A stretch of 64,000 nt of DNA from Pedobacter mendelii (GCF_014635725.1 NZ_BMDJ01000009.1:124001-188000), one strand, 5' to 3'; positions 43,493 to 53,199 are shown, counted from the first letter of the stretch. Program-made: numbers and translations. The notes: generated by a model not told the origin, from the sequence alone.

Positions 43493-43508
43493 TTTGTCAT
43501 TTGGCAAA
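43493..43508 (-). promoter_or_regulatory. Candidate Crp/Fnr-type operator of the regulator itself
   Basis: TTTGTCATTTGGCAAA, one mismatch from the site at 42867-42882, with the same AAGCAA extension. On the minus strand it stands 21 bases before TAATTTTA (-7-like, 43464-43471) and 33 bases before the regulator ATG. Confidence 0.6.
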
Positions 43509-43570
43509 AAGCAACTAGAAGGATGTAATGATTTTTTTCTTGTTGATTAAGCTAATTATTTGCTTTTTTT

Positions 43571-43948
43571 TTAATCTTTTGGCTCCCATAGTTGGATTTT
43601 GTTTCCTTCTGCGTCAAGGATGTGCACAAATTTTCCATAATCATAGGTTTCAATCGTATCTACAATTGTTACACCTTCTTTTTTCAATTCCTCAACTAGG
43701 GTTTCCAAGTTTTCAACTCGATAGTTTACCATAAAATCCTTTGCAGATGGTTCAAAATATTTTGTTGTTTCTGCAAATGGCGTCCATTGTGTTTGTGCTT
43801 TTTTTGTGTTGTCAGCTCCTTCATACCAATCAAAAGTTGCACCATAAGGATTTGTTTCTAAGCCCAAATGTTTTTGATACCATTCGGTCATTTTTTTTGG
43901 GTCTTTGCATTTGAAAAATATGCCACCAATACCTGTTACTTTTTTCAT
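43571..43948 (-). CDS. VOC (glyoxalase/bleomycin resistance) family protein
   Basis: 125 residues, one VOC module pair: KVTGIGGIFFKCKDPKKMTEWYQKHLG-type start (position 1-27), then MVNYRVENLETLVEELKKEG and GKFVHILDAEGNKIQLWEP at the end with the metal-ligand Glu. Small cytoplasmic lyase, dioxygenase or binding protein; substrate unknown. Confidence 0.9.
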   Translation of the reverse strand: MKKVTGIGGIFFKCKDPKKMTEWYQKHLGLETNPYGATFDWYEGADNTKKAQTQWTPFAETTKYFEPSAKDFMVNYRVENLETLVEELKKEGVTIVDTIETYDYGKFVHILDAEGNKIQLWEPKD

Positions 43949-44180
43949 TTCCGTTGTATTTTTACGTGTAAATATTTTTTTTGGTTTAAGCGAAGTTAAT
44001 CTGGTATCATTTTTATTTGATTTTCTATTTGTTGGAAATATAAATCAATCAACCAGGTTTTTGATTGAATTTCAAATTCGAGCATGTTAAGGTTAAAATT
44101 GAATTAAGTATTTCTGCGAACATTCGTAGCTAGATTTAAATAAACTTAGTAAATATAAAACGCATTTGAAATCCTATTTA

Positions 44181-44214
44181 TAAAAAAAAGCGCCCAGAAT
44201 TTATCCGAGGCGCT
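44181..44214 (-). terminator. Terminator of the DUF2807 gene
   Basis: AGCGCC pairs with GGCGCT (14-base interval); on the minus strand eight T follow. 27 bases after the gene stop. Confidence 0.82.
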
Positions 44215-44240
44215 CAAATTAACATTTGTGTGTTTGCAAA

Positions 44241-44972
44241 TTATATTTTTCTTATCCTACCAGAACCAATTACAGTTTTTTCTACAGTTGCATTGCCAGA
44301 ATAATTAATGTTACCCGAACCGCTAATAACTGCTTTAATGCTTTGTTCAGCTTTTATATTTACTGTGCCAGAACCACTCATAGTTGTCGATAAATCATTT
44401 ACAGATAAATCTTTTCCAGAAAAATTGCCAGAACCACTAATTACAATCGTTGCTTCATCAGCAGAGCCGTTAATATTTAACTTACCAGAGCCACTAATAA
44501 CGCTATTTAAATCATCAACATCTGCAGTAGTATTCACCGTTCCAGAGCCGCTTACCGTTACAGAAAGTGTTTTTGCTGATACATTTCCTTTAACACTCAT
44601 AACGCCAGAACCGCTCATTGTTAAACTTTTAATATTTTTAGCAGTTACGTAAGCTGTTATTTTTTTGTTTTCGTATTTATGTTCCCAACTTGTCCAGCTG
44701 TTTTCAGGGCGAATAATTAATACGTTGCCTTTAACCTCAGTAATTAAAGTTGCAATGGCATTGGCATCACCTTCAAATCTGCAACTTTCGGTGTTGCCTA
44801 AAGTAATTATAACATTTATCGGACCGCCTGCGGCAACTCCATTAAAATTTCTAACGTCCCTATCGTCTTCTGCTTTTATCGAATTGTTTGATGGTAGGCT
44901 TGTATTAGCAAATGAATTATAACTTGCTGTAATTAATAGCGCAGCGCATAAAATTGAGAATATTTTTTTCAT
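44241..44972 (-). CDS. DUF2807 (head GIN domain) exported protein
   Basis: 243 residues. Signal peptide ending NSFANTS, then a DUF2807 beta-helix-like domain: DVRNFNGVAAGGPINVIITLGN, followed by a ladder of SGSG-containing repeats (MSGSGVMSV, VSGSGTVN, ISGSGKLN, ISGSGNFS, MSGSGTVN, ISGSGNIN) at ~20-residue spacing. The repeats suggest a parallel beta structure with Ser/Gly turns. Probably a secreted or surface scaffold; function unknown. Confidence 0.9.
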   Translation of the reverse strand: MKKIFSILCAALLITASYNSFANTSLPSNNSIKAEDDRDVRNFNGVAAGGPINVIITLGNTESCRFEGDANAIATLITEVKGNVLIIRPENSWTSWEHKYENKKITAYVTAKNIKSLTMSGSGVMSVKGNVSAKTLSVTVSGSGTVNTTADVDDLNSVISGSGKLNINGSADEATIVISGSGNFSGKDLSVNDLSTTMSGSGTVNIKAEQSIKAVISGSGNINYSGNATVEKTVIGSGRIRKI

Positions 44973-45172
44973 GGTATTAAAAATTATGCTTTTTTGTTTA
45001 AAACATTAAAGCGAATTTGATTATGGTTTTTTAATAAGACGACGGTTTTTTTTAAAAGTTGCATGGAGTTTAAATTATTATTCAAATATTTTGGACGTTG
45101 AAAAAAACATCATTGATTGCGTCTCTTTAGATCTTAACAAATTTTTAGCTCCATGTTTGAAAGCCAATGTAT

Positions 45173-46831
45173 TTAATCCACTACCTTTTTTGTTGCAATG
45201 TAAAATAATGGGTCGTTTTTAAAATTATCTGCGTTAATGCTTGCATCAACCTTTATGGTTTTCCAATAGTTGGTAGGTTTAATTAAACTATAATTTCCAG
45301 TTTTCAGCGAAACTTTGACAGGCATATCGAAACCCTTAACATCCGTAACCCAACGATAAGAAAGCATACTGTTGTTAATTTTATACTCTAAAACAGGAAT
45401 TTTGCTGTAGCGTAAATATTGGTCGAAAACCTTATCTAATTTTAAACCACTTTTACTCGCGATATAATTTTCTACTTCGGCGGTTGTTACTGTTTTATGA
45501 TAAAAAGTTTCACTTATACCACGAAGAACCTGTCTAAATTTTTCATCGTTATTAACTAACTGGCGGATGGTATGAATTAAATTTGCTCCTTTATAATACA
45601 TATCGCCTGAGCCTTCTTTATTTACACCATAGGGGCCAATAATTGGTGTTCGGTTACCTATGCTTTTTCTAATGCCAATTACATATTCATCAGCAGCTTG
45701 TTTATTTTCGCTGCATTCTGTAAAAAGTGTTTCAGAGTAATCTGTAAAACCTTCATGTACCCACATATCTGCAATATCTTTAGTGGTAATGCTGTTGCCA
45801 AACCATTCGTGCCCGCTTTCATGAACGGTTATATAATCCCATTTTAAGCCGTGGCCTGTACCACTTAAATCTCTGCCCAAATAGCCTTTTTTAAATTGAT
45901 TTCCATAAGCAACGGCACTTTGATGTTCCATGCCTAAATGGGGAGCCTCAACTAATTTATAGCCATCTTTATACCATGGATAATGACCAAACCAGTATTC
46001 GAAACATTTAATCATGGGTTTTACATCAGCATCCCAATGCGGACGTGCTTTTGCACTATCAACTTTTAAAGCCCAAAAATCAAGGCTTAATTTTCCTGCT
46101 TCACCATCATAACTATCTGTCCAATGAGCATATTTGCCGATATAAAAAGTAACATCGTAATTGTTAATCGGGTTGCTTACAAACCAGTTATATTGTTTGT
46201 AGCCATCAGGTTTATCAACTGTGTTTCTTAATCTTCCGTTCGATATTTCCTGCAAATCCTTCGGTACGCTTATGCTGATTAACATGCTGTCAACTTCATC
46301 GCTTTGATGATCTTTATTTGGCCACCAAACGCTTGCACCTAAACCCTGGCATGCAACAGATACGAAAGGATTTTCGGCAGAATCTTTCTTGAAAATAAAT
46401 CCACCATCCCAAGGTGGATTACGTGCTACAGTCGGATTGCCCGAGTAAAAAACTGTAAATTTATCTTTAGTTCCTTTTTTAATTGTTTTCGGGAAGCTTG
46501 TAAAAACAGCATTGTATTCTCTGGTGAAAGGTAATTCATTACCTTTATAAATTACTTTTTCAATCTTTAAATTTGAAAACAAATCGAATTGAAGCTTGGT
46601 AAAATCTTGCGTTGCTGTAAATACAAACTCATTACTTCCGCTTACTGATTTTTGTTCGAGGTCTATTTTAACATCTAAATGGTAATAGTTAATGTCGTAA
46701 CAAGTTCGTAAAGGTGTCAGGCTTCCCCTAAGGCTATCGGCTCTTGAATTTACCTGGTTTTTGCCAAGCATTTGAGCGTATAAAGTTGATCCACTTAATG
46801 ATATGACAAGGAGTAATAATATTTTTTTCAT
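45173..46831 (-). CDS. Exported M1 family metallopeptidase
   Basis: 552 residues, signal peptide ending STLYAQ. Zinc site HESGH with the third ligand Glu 18 residues later in WVHEGFTDYSE, and LGMEHQSAVAYG in the place of the GxMEN substrate motif. The N-terminal beta domain (about 40-230) holds PLRTCYDINYYHLDVKIDLE. Shorter than full aminopeptidase N and without its C-terminal helical domain, as usual for this Bacteroidota subgroup. Last of a three-gene secreted hydrolase unit. Confidence 0.94.
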   Translation of the reverse strand: MKKILLLLVISLSGSTLYAQMLGKNQVNSRADSLRGSLTPLRTCYDINYYHLDVKIDLEQKSVSGSNEFVFTATQDFTKLQFDLFSNLKIEKVIYKGNELPFTREYNAVFTSFPKTIKKGTKDKFTVFYSGNPTVARNPPWDGGFIFKKDSAENPFVSVACQGLGASVWWPNKDHQSDEVDSMLISISVPKDLQEISNGRLRNTVDKPDGYKQYNWFVSNPINNYDVTFYIGKYAHWTDSYDGEAGKLSLDFWALKVDSAKARPHWDADVKPMIKCFEYWFGHYPWYKDGYKLVEAPHLGMEHQSAVAYGNQFKKGYLGRDLSGTGHGLKWDYITVHESGHEWFGNSITTKDIADMWVHEGFTDYSETLFTECSENKQAADEYVIGIRKSIGNRTPIIGPYGVNKEGSGDMYYKGANLIHTIRQLVNNDEKFRQVLRGISETFYHKTVTTAEVENYIASKSGLKLDKVFDQYLRYSKIPVLEYKINNSMLSYRWVTDVKGFDMPVKVSLKTGNYSLIKPTNYWKTIKVDASINADNFKNDPLFYIATKKVVD

Positions 46832-46842
46832 TAGATGGTTTA

Positions 46843-48714
46843 TTACTTAATTACATCAACTTCAATAAAGCTGTCGTTAAATATGGTTTGAGTGGCTTTA
46901 ATGTAATCGGCTTCGGTAGCTTTATATGGGTTTTCTACAAATTTTTGTGGGTTACGGGCAAATAAAGGGAAAGCAGTACTCTGCACCTGAATCATAATTC
47001 TATGTCCTTTTTTAAAGGTGTGTAAAACATCCTGTAATCTAAAATTAACATCAGTTTTCTGGTTTGCTACCAAAGCTTCGGGTTTTTCGAAACTGTTACG
47101 GAAACGGGCAGGCATAACTTCTGAGCGTACCATTTGCCAATAATTACTTAAAGTAATGTTCTTATTGGGCATGTAAGCATTGTTCGGTTCATCGGCAGGA
47201 TAAACATCAATCAGTTTTACAATAAAATCTGCATCAGTTCCTGTAGTTGCAACTTTAAGGTGCGACATAATTTCGCCACCCAAAGTAATGTCATTATCTA
47301 AAATGTCGGTTTGGTAAACTAAAACATCTGGTCTGCGACCTGCAAAGCGCTGATCTTCGCTCATATAATTATGCGGTGTAAAACCCAGCGTTGTGGTTAA
47401 GTCTTCAGTATAAGGAACAGGTTTTAATGGGTCGCTGATGTAAGTTACAGAGCCTGCTGATGCGGGAGCAGTCATGCTTAACTTTCCATCTGCACTTAAA
47501 TAAAGTTTTTGTTTAGTCGCTTTTTCCGTCGGCCATTTATCAAAAGTTTCCCAATCTTTTTTGCCTGTATCATACATATAGGCTTCGGGCAAGCCAGAAT
47601 TTTTATCGCCATTACCTTTTAAGAAATGGTTAAAGAATTTTGCTTCGATGTTTTTTTGATAGAATGTTGCAATACTATCTCCAAAATAAACGTTACTGTG
47701 CATAGTGTGTCCGGTTTCTCGGCTCCATCTTCCATGCCCAAAAGGTCCCATCACAATTGTATTATATGCGTTCGGGTTTTTCTTTTCAATTGATTTATAA
47801 ATGTTTAATGGTCCTGATAAATCTTCTGCATCATACCAACCACCAACTACCATTACTGCTGGTTTAACAGTATTATAATGTTTTAACAGACCGCGTTTTT
47901 GCCAAAATTCATCATAGTTTGGGTGGTTCACTGTTTCTTGCCAGAAAAAATTATCCTTATAATATTTATCAGCATTTGTTAGCGGACCTAAATCCAATGC
48001 AAACTGATAACCATCTTTAGTGTTTGGTTTAATGGTTTGCTTACCATACCATGCTGTAGTTTCTGGCTGTGTTTTTTGAACCCCAAACACAGGAAAAGTA
48101 AAGAAATAGCTTTGAAGAAATGATCCGTTGTGATGGAAATCATCAAAGAAAAAATCGGAAATTGGAGCTTGTGGCGACGAAGCTTTTAAAGCAGGATGGT
48201 TACTTAAAATACCTGCTGCGGTGTAAAAACCTGGGTAAGAAATTCCCCATTGACCAACCTTCCCGTTATTATTGGCAACATTTTTTACCAGCCAATCAAT
48301 CGTATCGTAAGTATCAGAACCTTCATCAACATCAGTTTTTGCTTTTTTGTTATCAATAACCGGTGTCATGTTTGTAAAGGTACCTTCACTCTTATAACGG
48401 CCACGAACATCCTGCATCACTACGATATAACCTTCTTTCATCATCAAATCAGATGGGCCTAACTTTGAAGGAAATTTATCTTCGCCATAAGGTGCAATGC
48501 TATAACAAGTCCTCTGCATAATCATCGGATATTTTTTGTCTTTCGCAGCATCTTTTGGCGTGTAAATGGCTGTAAACAGTTTCACCCCATCTCGCATGGT
48601 AATGTAGATTTCTTTTTTAGTGAAATTTTCTTTCGTGTAACTGCTATTGGTTTGGGCAAAGCTCGCCGTAGCAGATAAAAGGAATACTGATAATATAACT
48701 TTGAAGTATTTCAT
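46843..48714 (-). CDS. Exported CocE/NonD (S15-type) hydrolase, copy 2
   Basis: 623 residues, signal peptide ending TASFAQ. Alpha/beta hydrolase with IYITMRDGVKLFTAIYTPK, RCVQDVRGR-like VVMQDVRGRYKSEG, nucleophile Ser in GQWGISYPGFY (about residue 159), and a C-terminal jelly-roll-like domain (about 400-623) with GHRIMIQVQSTAFPLFARNP. CocE/NonD and X-Pro dipeptidyl-peptidase relatives hydrolyse acyl or peptide bonds; substrate unknown. Close paralogue of the next gene upstream, 6 bases away. Confidence 0.93.
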   Translation of the reverse strand: MKYFKVILSVFLLSATASFAQTNSSYTKENFTKKEIYITMRDGVKLFTAIYTPKDAAKDKKYPMIMQRTCYSIAPYGEDKFPSKLGPSDLMMKEGYIVVMQDVRGRYKSEGTFTNMTPVIDNKKAKTDVDEGSDTYDTIDWLVKNVANNNGKVGQWGISYPGFYTAAGILSNHPALKASSPQAPISDFFFDDFHHNGSFLQSYFFTFPVFGVQKTQPETTAWYGKQTIKPNTKDGYQFALDLGPLTNADKYYKDNFFWQETVNHPNYDEFWQKRGLLKHYNTVKPAVMVVGGWYDAEDLSGPLNIYKSIEKKNPNAYNTIVMGPFGHGRWSRETGHTMHSNVYFGDSIATFYQKNIEAKFFNHFLKGNGDKNSGLPEAYMYDTGKKDWETFDKWPTEKATKQKLYLSADGKLSMTAPASAGSVTYISDPLKPVPYTEDLTTTLGFTPHNYMSEDQRFAGRRPDVLVYQTDILDNDITLGGEIMSHLKVATTGTDADFIVKLIDVYPADEPNNAYMPNKNITLSNYWQMVRSEVMPARFRNSFEKPEALVANQKTDVNFRLQDVLHTFKKGHRIMIQVQSTAFPLFARNPQKFVENPYKATEADYIKATQTIFNDSFIEVDVIK

Positions 48715-48720
48715 ATTGAT

Positions 48721-50589
48721 TTATTTTAAAACAGATAGGATGATGTAAGAACTGTTTGATGTATCGTGGTAAATTTTATGCGTTGCTTTTTGGAAATCAC
48801 CCGGTTCTGCCTGGTAAATATCCATGAATTTTTGCGGATTTCTATCGGCTAGTGGAAACCATGAATTTTGAATTTGAACCATAATTTTGTGCCCTTTTTT
48901 AAAAGTGTGTGCAACATCAGGTAAAGCATAATTAACTTTTGTTATTGCCGCTGATACAAAAGGCTCGGGTTTTTCGAAGCTATTTCGATATTTTCCGCGA
49001 AGTATTTCACCACGAACCAGCATTTCATAACCTCCCATTATTATATTATTTGGATTAGGGATAGGATTTGGAGCATCTTCTGGATAAACGTCTATCAATT
49101 TAACCACATAATCGGCATCTGTTCCTGTTGTAGAAACCACAAGATTTGCTAAAACAGGGCCTGTTAAAGTAATGTCTTCATTTAGTGCATCGGTTTGATA
49201 GGTTTTTACATCTGGCCTGCGGGCAGCAAAGCGCTGATCGTCTATCATATATTCTCGGGTACGCCTCGTTTGTACGCCATCTTGGTAAGGCACCGGATTA
49301 TTGGGGTCGCTAACATATTCATCCCAGCTATCGGTTCTGCCAACTTTCTCAAAAGCTAGTTTTCCGTTAGGTTGTAAATACAGATTTTTTGTTTCTACAT
49401 CTTTAGGCGGCCACGCGCTAAACTTTTTCCATTCGTTGCTTCCTGTTACAAAAATATTTGCTTCTGCAGCATTAAAATCGCCTTCGCCTTTTAAATAATG
49501 TTTAAAAAATGGCAGTTCGAATTGCTGTTGGTAATCGATGCTTGTGGTTTTACCGAAATTAATATCTCCAAAAGATGAGCCGTCGCTACGAACCCAGCCG
49601 CCGTGAAACCAAGGCCCGGCAACTAAAATATTGTTTGCACTGGGATTTTGTTTTTCTATGGCCTTGTAAGTTGCAAAAGTTCCGTAAGCATCTTCAGCAT
49701 CGAAAAAACCACCAACAACCATAACAGCAGGTTTTACATTTGTTAAATGTGGAAGTATGAATCGTGCTTTCCAGAAAGTATCTAAATTAGGGTGTTTAGT
49801 TAAATCATTCCAGAATTTAATGCTGTCTGCAAAATATTTATCTTTTAAATTTTTAACTGAACCAGCTTCTAAGTAAAATCGGTAATTATCCTGAATAGGA
49901 AATTTAAAGCCTTTAGGACCTTTATCTGGTGTAATTGGCTTTGGTCTTGGAACACCGAACCCACTCATAAAACTGAAAGCATCCATTAAAAACAATGAGC
50001 CTCCGTGATGAAAATCATCGCCAATAAACCAATCAGTTACTGGAGCTTGAGGCGAAACTGCTTTTAAAGCCGGGTGCGAATTTGGTAACGATGTGGTAGA
50101 GTAAAAACCCGGATATGAAATGCCATAAATACCAGCGTTACCATTATTGTTTTTAACGTTTTTGATCAGCCAGTCAATTGTATCATAAGTATCGGTGCTT
50201 TCATCAATGTCTTTTTTGCCTTTTTTCAAAGTCTGCGGGCGAATATCCTCAAATGTTCCCTCGCTCATCCATCTTCCGCGAACATCCTGATAAACAAAAA
50301 TAAAGCCTTCGCGCATCATCGCAGGGAAATTTCCTAAACTGAGTTTGTACTTATCCTCGCCGTAAGGTGCTACGGTATAAGGTGTTCTATTAATTAAGAA
50401 GGGGTATTTTTTGGATTGATTTTTGGGTATATAAATTGAAGTGAAAAGTTTAACGCCATCCCGCATTGGTATTTTACGTTCTATTTTTGTGTAATTTTCT
50501 CTTACGTAAGCCGAATCGGATTGCTGAGCCATTAAACTGCTGGATACAAACAGACAAATTAATAGGCCTAAAATTTTACAAGGGTTCAT
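48721..50589 (-). CDS. Exported CocE/NonD (S15-type) hydrolase, copy 1
   Basis: 622 residues, signal peptide ending SSLMAQ. Same architecture as its neighbour: KIPMRDGVKLFTSIYIPK, VYQDVRGRWMSEG, nucleophile region GIYGISYPGFYS, AVMVVGGFFDAEDAYG with the catalytic Asp, and GHKIMVQIQNSWFPLADRNP. The two are a tandem duplication that has diverged. First gene of the unit; transcription likely starts in the 200-base gap shared with the divergent DUF6515 gene. Confidence 0.93.
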   Translation of the reverse strand: MNPCKILGLLICLFVSSSLMAQQSDSAYVRENYTKIERKIPMRDGVKLFTSIYIPKNQSKKYPFLINRTPYTVAPYGEDKYKLSLGNFPAMMREGFIFVYQDVRGRWMSEGTFEDIRPQTLKKGKKDIDESTDTYDTIDWLIKNVKNNNGNAGIYGISYPGFYSTTSLPNSHPALKAVSPQAPVTDWFIGDDFHHGGSLFLMDAFSFMSGFGVPRPKPITPDKGPKGFKFPIQDNYRFYLEAGSVKNLKDKYFADSIKFWNDLTKHPNLDTFWKARFILPHLTNVKPAVMVVGGFFDAEDAYGTFATYKAIEKQNPSANNILVAGPWFHGGWVRSDGSSFGDINFGKTTSIDYQQQFELPFFKHYLKGEGDFNAAEANIFVTGSNEWKKFSAWPPKDVETKNLYLQPNGKLAFEKVGRTDSWDEYVSDPNNPVPYQDGVQTRRTREYMIDDQRFAARRPDVKTYQTDALNEDITLTGPVLANLVVSTTGTDADYVVKLIDVYPEDAPNPIPNPNNIIMGGYEMLVRGEILRGKYRNSFEKPEPFVSAAITKVNYALPDVAHTFKKGHKIMVQIQNSWFPLADRNPQKFMDIYQAEPGDFQKATHKIYHDTSNSSYIILSVLK

Positions 50590-50790
50590 TTTTGAGGTTG
50601 ATTTTTAGGAATAAAATTTAAATATAGGGTTTATCAGAATTGAATAGAAAAAACATCTGGTAAAAGGTTTGTTAAGATGTAAAATACATTGATAGTCATT
50701 CCATTATCAAAATTTAGTTAAATTAAAATTGTTAGATAATCTTTTATAGATTTTTCTCGTCTTATATATAATTGTTTTAAACACAAAAAA

Positions 50791-51684
50791 ATGAAAAGGT
50801 TATTAAATAAAACATTAGTTGTTTTTGCGGCAGCAGCTGTGATGGCAACATTAGCTGTTGACAGTGCTTCAGCTCAAAGACCAAGCAGAGGCGGCGGTGG
50901 TGGTAGCATTGGTGGAGGAGGAGGTCGTTCTAGCTCTGTATCACCCTCAAGAGGTGGCGGCTTTAGGCAACCATCTGCTCAAGCGCCTTCATCAAACAAT
51001 AGGATTTCTCAAGCACCAAATCGTAGTGGCTTTAATAATTCGCAGGGTGGTCGTTACAGTTCTGGAAGACCCGAACGTCCAGGATATCGTCCTAATAATG
51101 GCTACAGACCAGGTGTTGGATACAACAGACCTGGGTATGCTTATCGTCCGGGTTTTGGTTATCGTTCAGGATTTAGAAATAGAGCATATTACGGTTACTA
51201 TAATTATTATAGACCATTCATTGGCTTTCGCTTAAATGTTTTGCCATTTGGTTATTATCCATTTTATTATGGGCAAGACCAGTTTTATTATTCAGGCGGG
51301 CTGTTTTACCGTCAGTATGAAAACAATTATCAAGTTGTTGTTCCGCCTGTGGGTGCCGAAGTGCCAAATTTACCATCTGAAGCAGAATTGGTTACGATTG
51401 ATGGTGTAGATTATTACGAGTATAAAGGCATTTATTACACGCAAGGAACTGATAAGGATGGTAAAACAGTTTATATTGTTGCTGGTAAAGATGGGGTTTT
51501 AAATACAACTGATGGTCCGATTGATACACACCAAATTGGTGATATTATCAATGTATTGCCAGAAGGATGCAGGGAAGTTACCATTAAAAATGAGAAATAT
51601 TTTGTTTCCCCTGATGATGTTTATTATGAAGAGGTTATAAGTGGAAACACTACAAGTTACCGTGTTATTGGTAAATTATATTAG
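50791..51684 (+). CDS. Exported Gly/Arg/Tyr-rich DUF6515-like protein
   Basis: 297 residues. Signal peptide ending SASAQ, a long low-complexity region (about 30-150) of Gly-Gly runs, Ser/Arg/Pro/Asn and YRPG-type repeats, a tyrosine- and phenylalanine-rich segment (about 150-185), then two small repeats of the kind VDYYEYKGIYYTQGTDKDG and EKYFVSPDDVYYEEV. The C-terminal part fits DUF6515. Likely a cell-surface or periplasmic protein; function unknown. Confidence 0.75.
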   Translation: MKRLLNKTLVVFAAAAVMATLAVDSASAQRPSRGGGGGSIGGGGGRSSSVSPSRGGGFRQPSAQAPSSNNRISQAPNRSGFNNSQGGRYSSGRPERPGYRPNNGYRPGVGYNRPGYAYRPGFGYRSGFRNRAYYGYYNYYRPFIGFRLNVLPFGYYPFYYGQDQFYYSGGLFYRQYENNYQVVVPPVGAEVPNLPSEAELVTIDGVDYYEYKGIYYTQGTDKDGKTVYIVAGKDGVLNTTDGPIDTHQIGDIINVLPEGCREVTIKNEKYFVSPDDVYYEEVISGNTTSYRVIGKLY

Positions 51685-51703
51685 TATTTTTTTAAAATAG
51701 ATG

Positions 51704-51737
51704 AAGCCGCTTTGATTTTTATTAAAGCGGCTTTTTT
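51704..51737 (+). terminator. Terminator of the DUF6515-like gene
   Basis: AAGCCGCTTT pairs with AAAGCGGCTT, loop 10 bases, then six T. Confidence 0.92.
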
Positions 51738-51767
51738 GTTTTCATAAGTTGCTAGTCGTTTTCAAAA

Positions 51768-51886
51768 ATCTATTCTGCGTTATCTGCGGGACAATATTTT
51801 AAATAGCCCAAATAGATTGGCAAATTTTACAAAATTATTGTTTGGCTAAAGAATTCCCGCTAATCTCACGGATCTCCGCAGAATTA
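51768..51886. repeat. CTGCGGGA-type inverted intergenic repeat
   Basis: TCTGCGTTATCTGCGGGA (51774-51791) faces TTCCCGCTAATCTC...CTCCGCAGAATT (51853-51885). The two are approximate reverse complements. Similar words occur at 37053-37116. Confidence 0.55.
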
Positions 51887-51948
51887 AAATTATTCATTCA
51901 TTATTTCCTTCAACATTTTAAATACTTTTACCAAAAAACTATTTCAAT

Positions 51949-53109
51949 TTGAAAAGAGCATCACATAAAATTTCTTTTATCTATTTATGCTTTATTTTAT
52001 TGTTGGCTTCTTGTTCGTCAACACGAAATATATCAAAGCAAGCAGAAACATCAGTTTCATCTATCAAGTTTTTGGATGAATATATTTTGTCTCAAAATGT
52101 TACTTTTCAAAATACATTGGTTGGTGGTTTATCTGGAATTGATTATGATGTAAAGAACGACCAATACTTTTTAATTAGCGATGACCCATCACAATATAGT
52201 CCGGCGAGAGTTTATACAGCAAAAATTGATATTAAAGAGCATAAAATTGATACGGTTAAATTTACTGGCGTTACATCAATTTTGCAGAAAAACGGACAGC
52301 AATATCCAAAGTACCAATATGGCAAAAACTCTAAAGCTGATGGAGAATCAGTACGTTTCGACCCAACACGAAACCAATTAGTATGGAGTAATGAAGGCGA
52401 AAGATTATGCAGGTCAGCGGATACAACAATTGTACAGCCAGCTTTAACTTTTATATCTCCTCAAGGAAAATTTTTAGATACGGTTCCGCTGCCTAAAGGA
52501 TTTGAAATTACTAAAAAGGATTATGGTGTGCGTAAAAATGCCTTTTTTGAAGGCTTAAGTTATGCGGATAATTATAAATCGCTGTATGCAAGTTTAGAAG
52601 AGCCACTTTATCAAGATGGAAAGCAAGCTGCATTCGGCTTCGCTGGAGCCGTAACCCGGATTTCTAAATTTGATGTTGATAGTAAAAGAAATATAGCGCA
52701 ATACGCTTATAATTTGGGTGAGTTGCCAGTAAATCCAACTTCAGCAAGCGATTGGAATTTAAATGGCATTTCAGAGATTTTGGCAATTAATAACCATAGG
52801 CTTCTAATTATGGAGCGGGCTTGGGCAAAAGGGCATAACGATCATACTTTTATAAAACTCTATCTTGTAGATTTAAATGGAGCAGAAAATGAAATAAATA
52901 ACCCATCGTTTATACAAGATCCTCCAAAACCATTAAAAAAGAAGTTGCTTTTTGATTTTGATGTATTAAATATCCATATCGATAATTTTGAAGGTATAAC
53001 TTTTGGTCCCAATTTACCTAATGGCCATAAGACCTTAATTTTCTGTGTAGATAATAATTTCTCTAAAATGCAAGTACAGCAGTTTTTTCTTTTTGAGGTA
53101 ATGCCGTAA
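51949..53109 (+). CDS. Esterase-like/phytase-like lipoprotein
   Basis: 386 residues. Lipobox LLASC (Cys22 region, LLLASCSSTRN), then a beta-propeller-like domain with GGLSGIDYDVKNDQYFLISDDPS, DGESVRFDPTRNQLVWSNEGE, FFEGLSYADNYKSLYASLEEP and FEGITFGPNLPNGHKTLIFCVDNNF, the pattern of the 'esterase-like activity of phytase' family. Start TTG 51949. Substrate unknown. Confidence 0.85.
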   Translation: MKRASHKISFIYLCFILLLASCSSTRNISKQAETSVSSIKFLDEYILSQNVTFQNTLVGGLSGIDYDVKNDQYFLISDDPSQYSPARVYTAKIDIKEHKIDTVKFTGVTSILQKNGQQYPKYQYGKNSKADGESVRFDPTRNQLVWSNEGERLCRSADTTIVQPALTFISPQGKFLDTVPLPKGFEITKKDYGVRKNAFFEGLSYADNYKSLYASLEEPLYQDGKQAAFGFAGAVTRISKFDVDSKRNIAQYAYNLGELPVNPTSASDWNLNGISEILAINNHRLLIMERAWAKGHNDHTFIKLYLVDLNGAENEINNPSFIQDPPKPLKKKLLFDFDVLNIHIDNFEGITFGPNLPNGHKTLIFCVDNNFSKMQVQQFFLFEVMP

Positions 53110-53111
53110 AT

Positions 53112-53167
53112 CAGTTTGCAGTTGACAATTTTCAGTTTGTAGTACAGCGTTTGCAGTTCTTAGTTCT
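53112..53167 (+). repeat. Heptad array, CAGTTTG family (8 units)
   Basis: CAGTTTG, CAGTTGA, CAATTTT, CAGTTTG, TAGTACA, GCGTTTG, CAGTTCT, TAGTTCT in strict register, two bases after the phytase-like gene stop. Confidence 0.82.
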
Positions 53168-53199
53168 GTTCAGATTGCTGAAATTTTACTGCATCATGT

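Noticed and set aside
44308..44652. 114-codon ORF with PEPL repeats opposite the DUF2807 gene
   Set aside because: The repeats are the antisense of the SGSG ladder; the DUF2807 gene has a signal peptide and a terminator.
50858..51235. 125-codon ORF within the DUF6515-like gene
   Set aside because: Shifted frame of the Gly/Arg/Tyr low-complexity region; no start context of its own.
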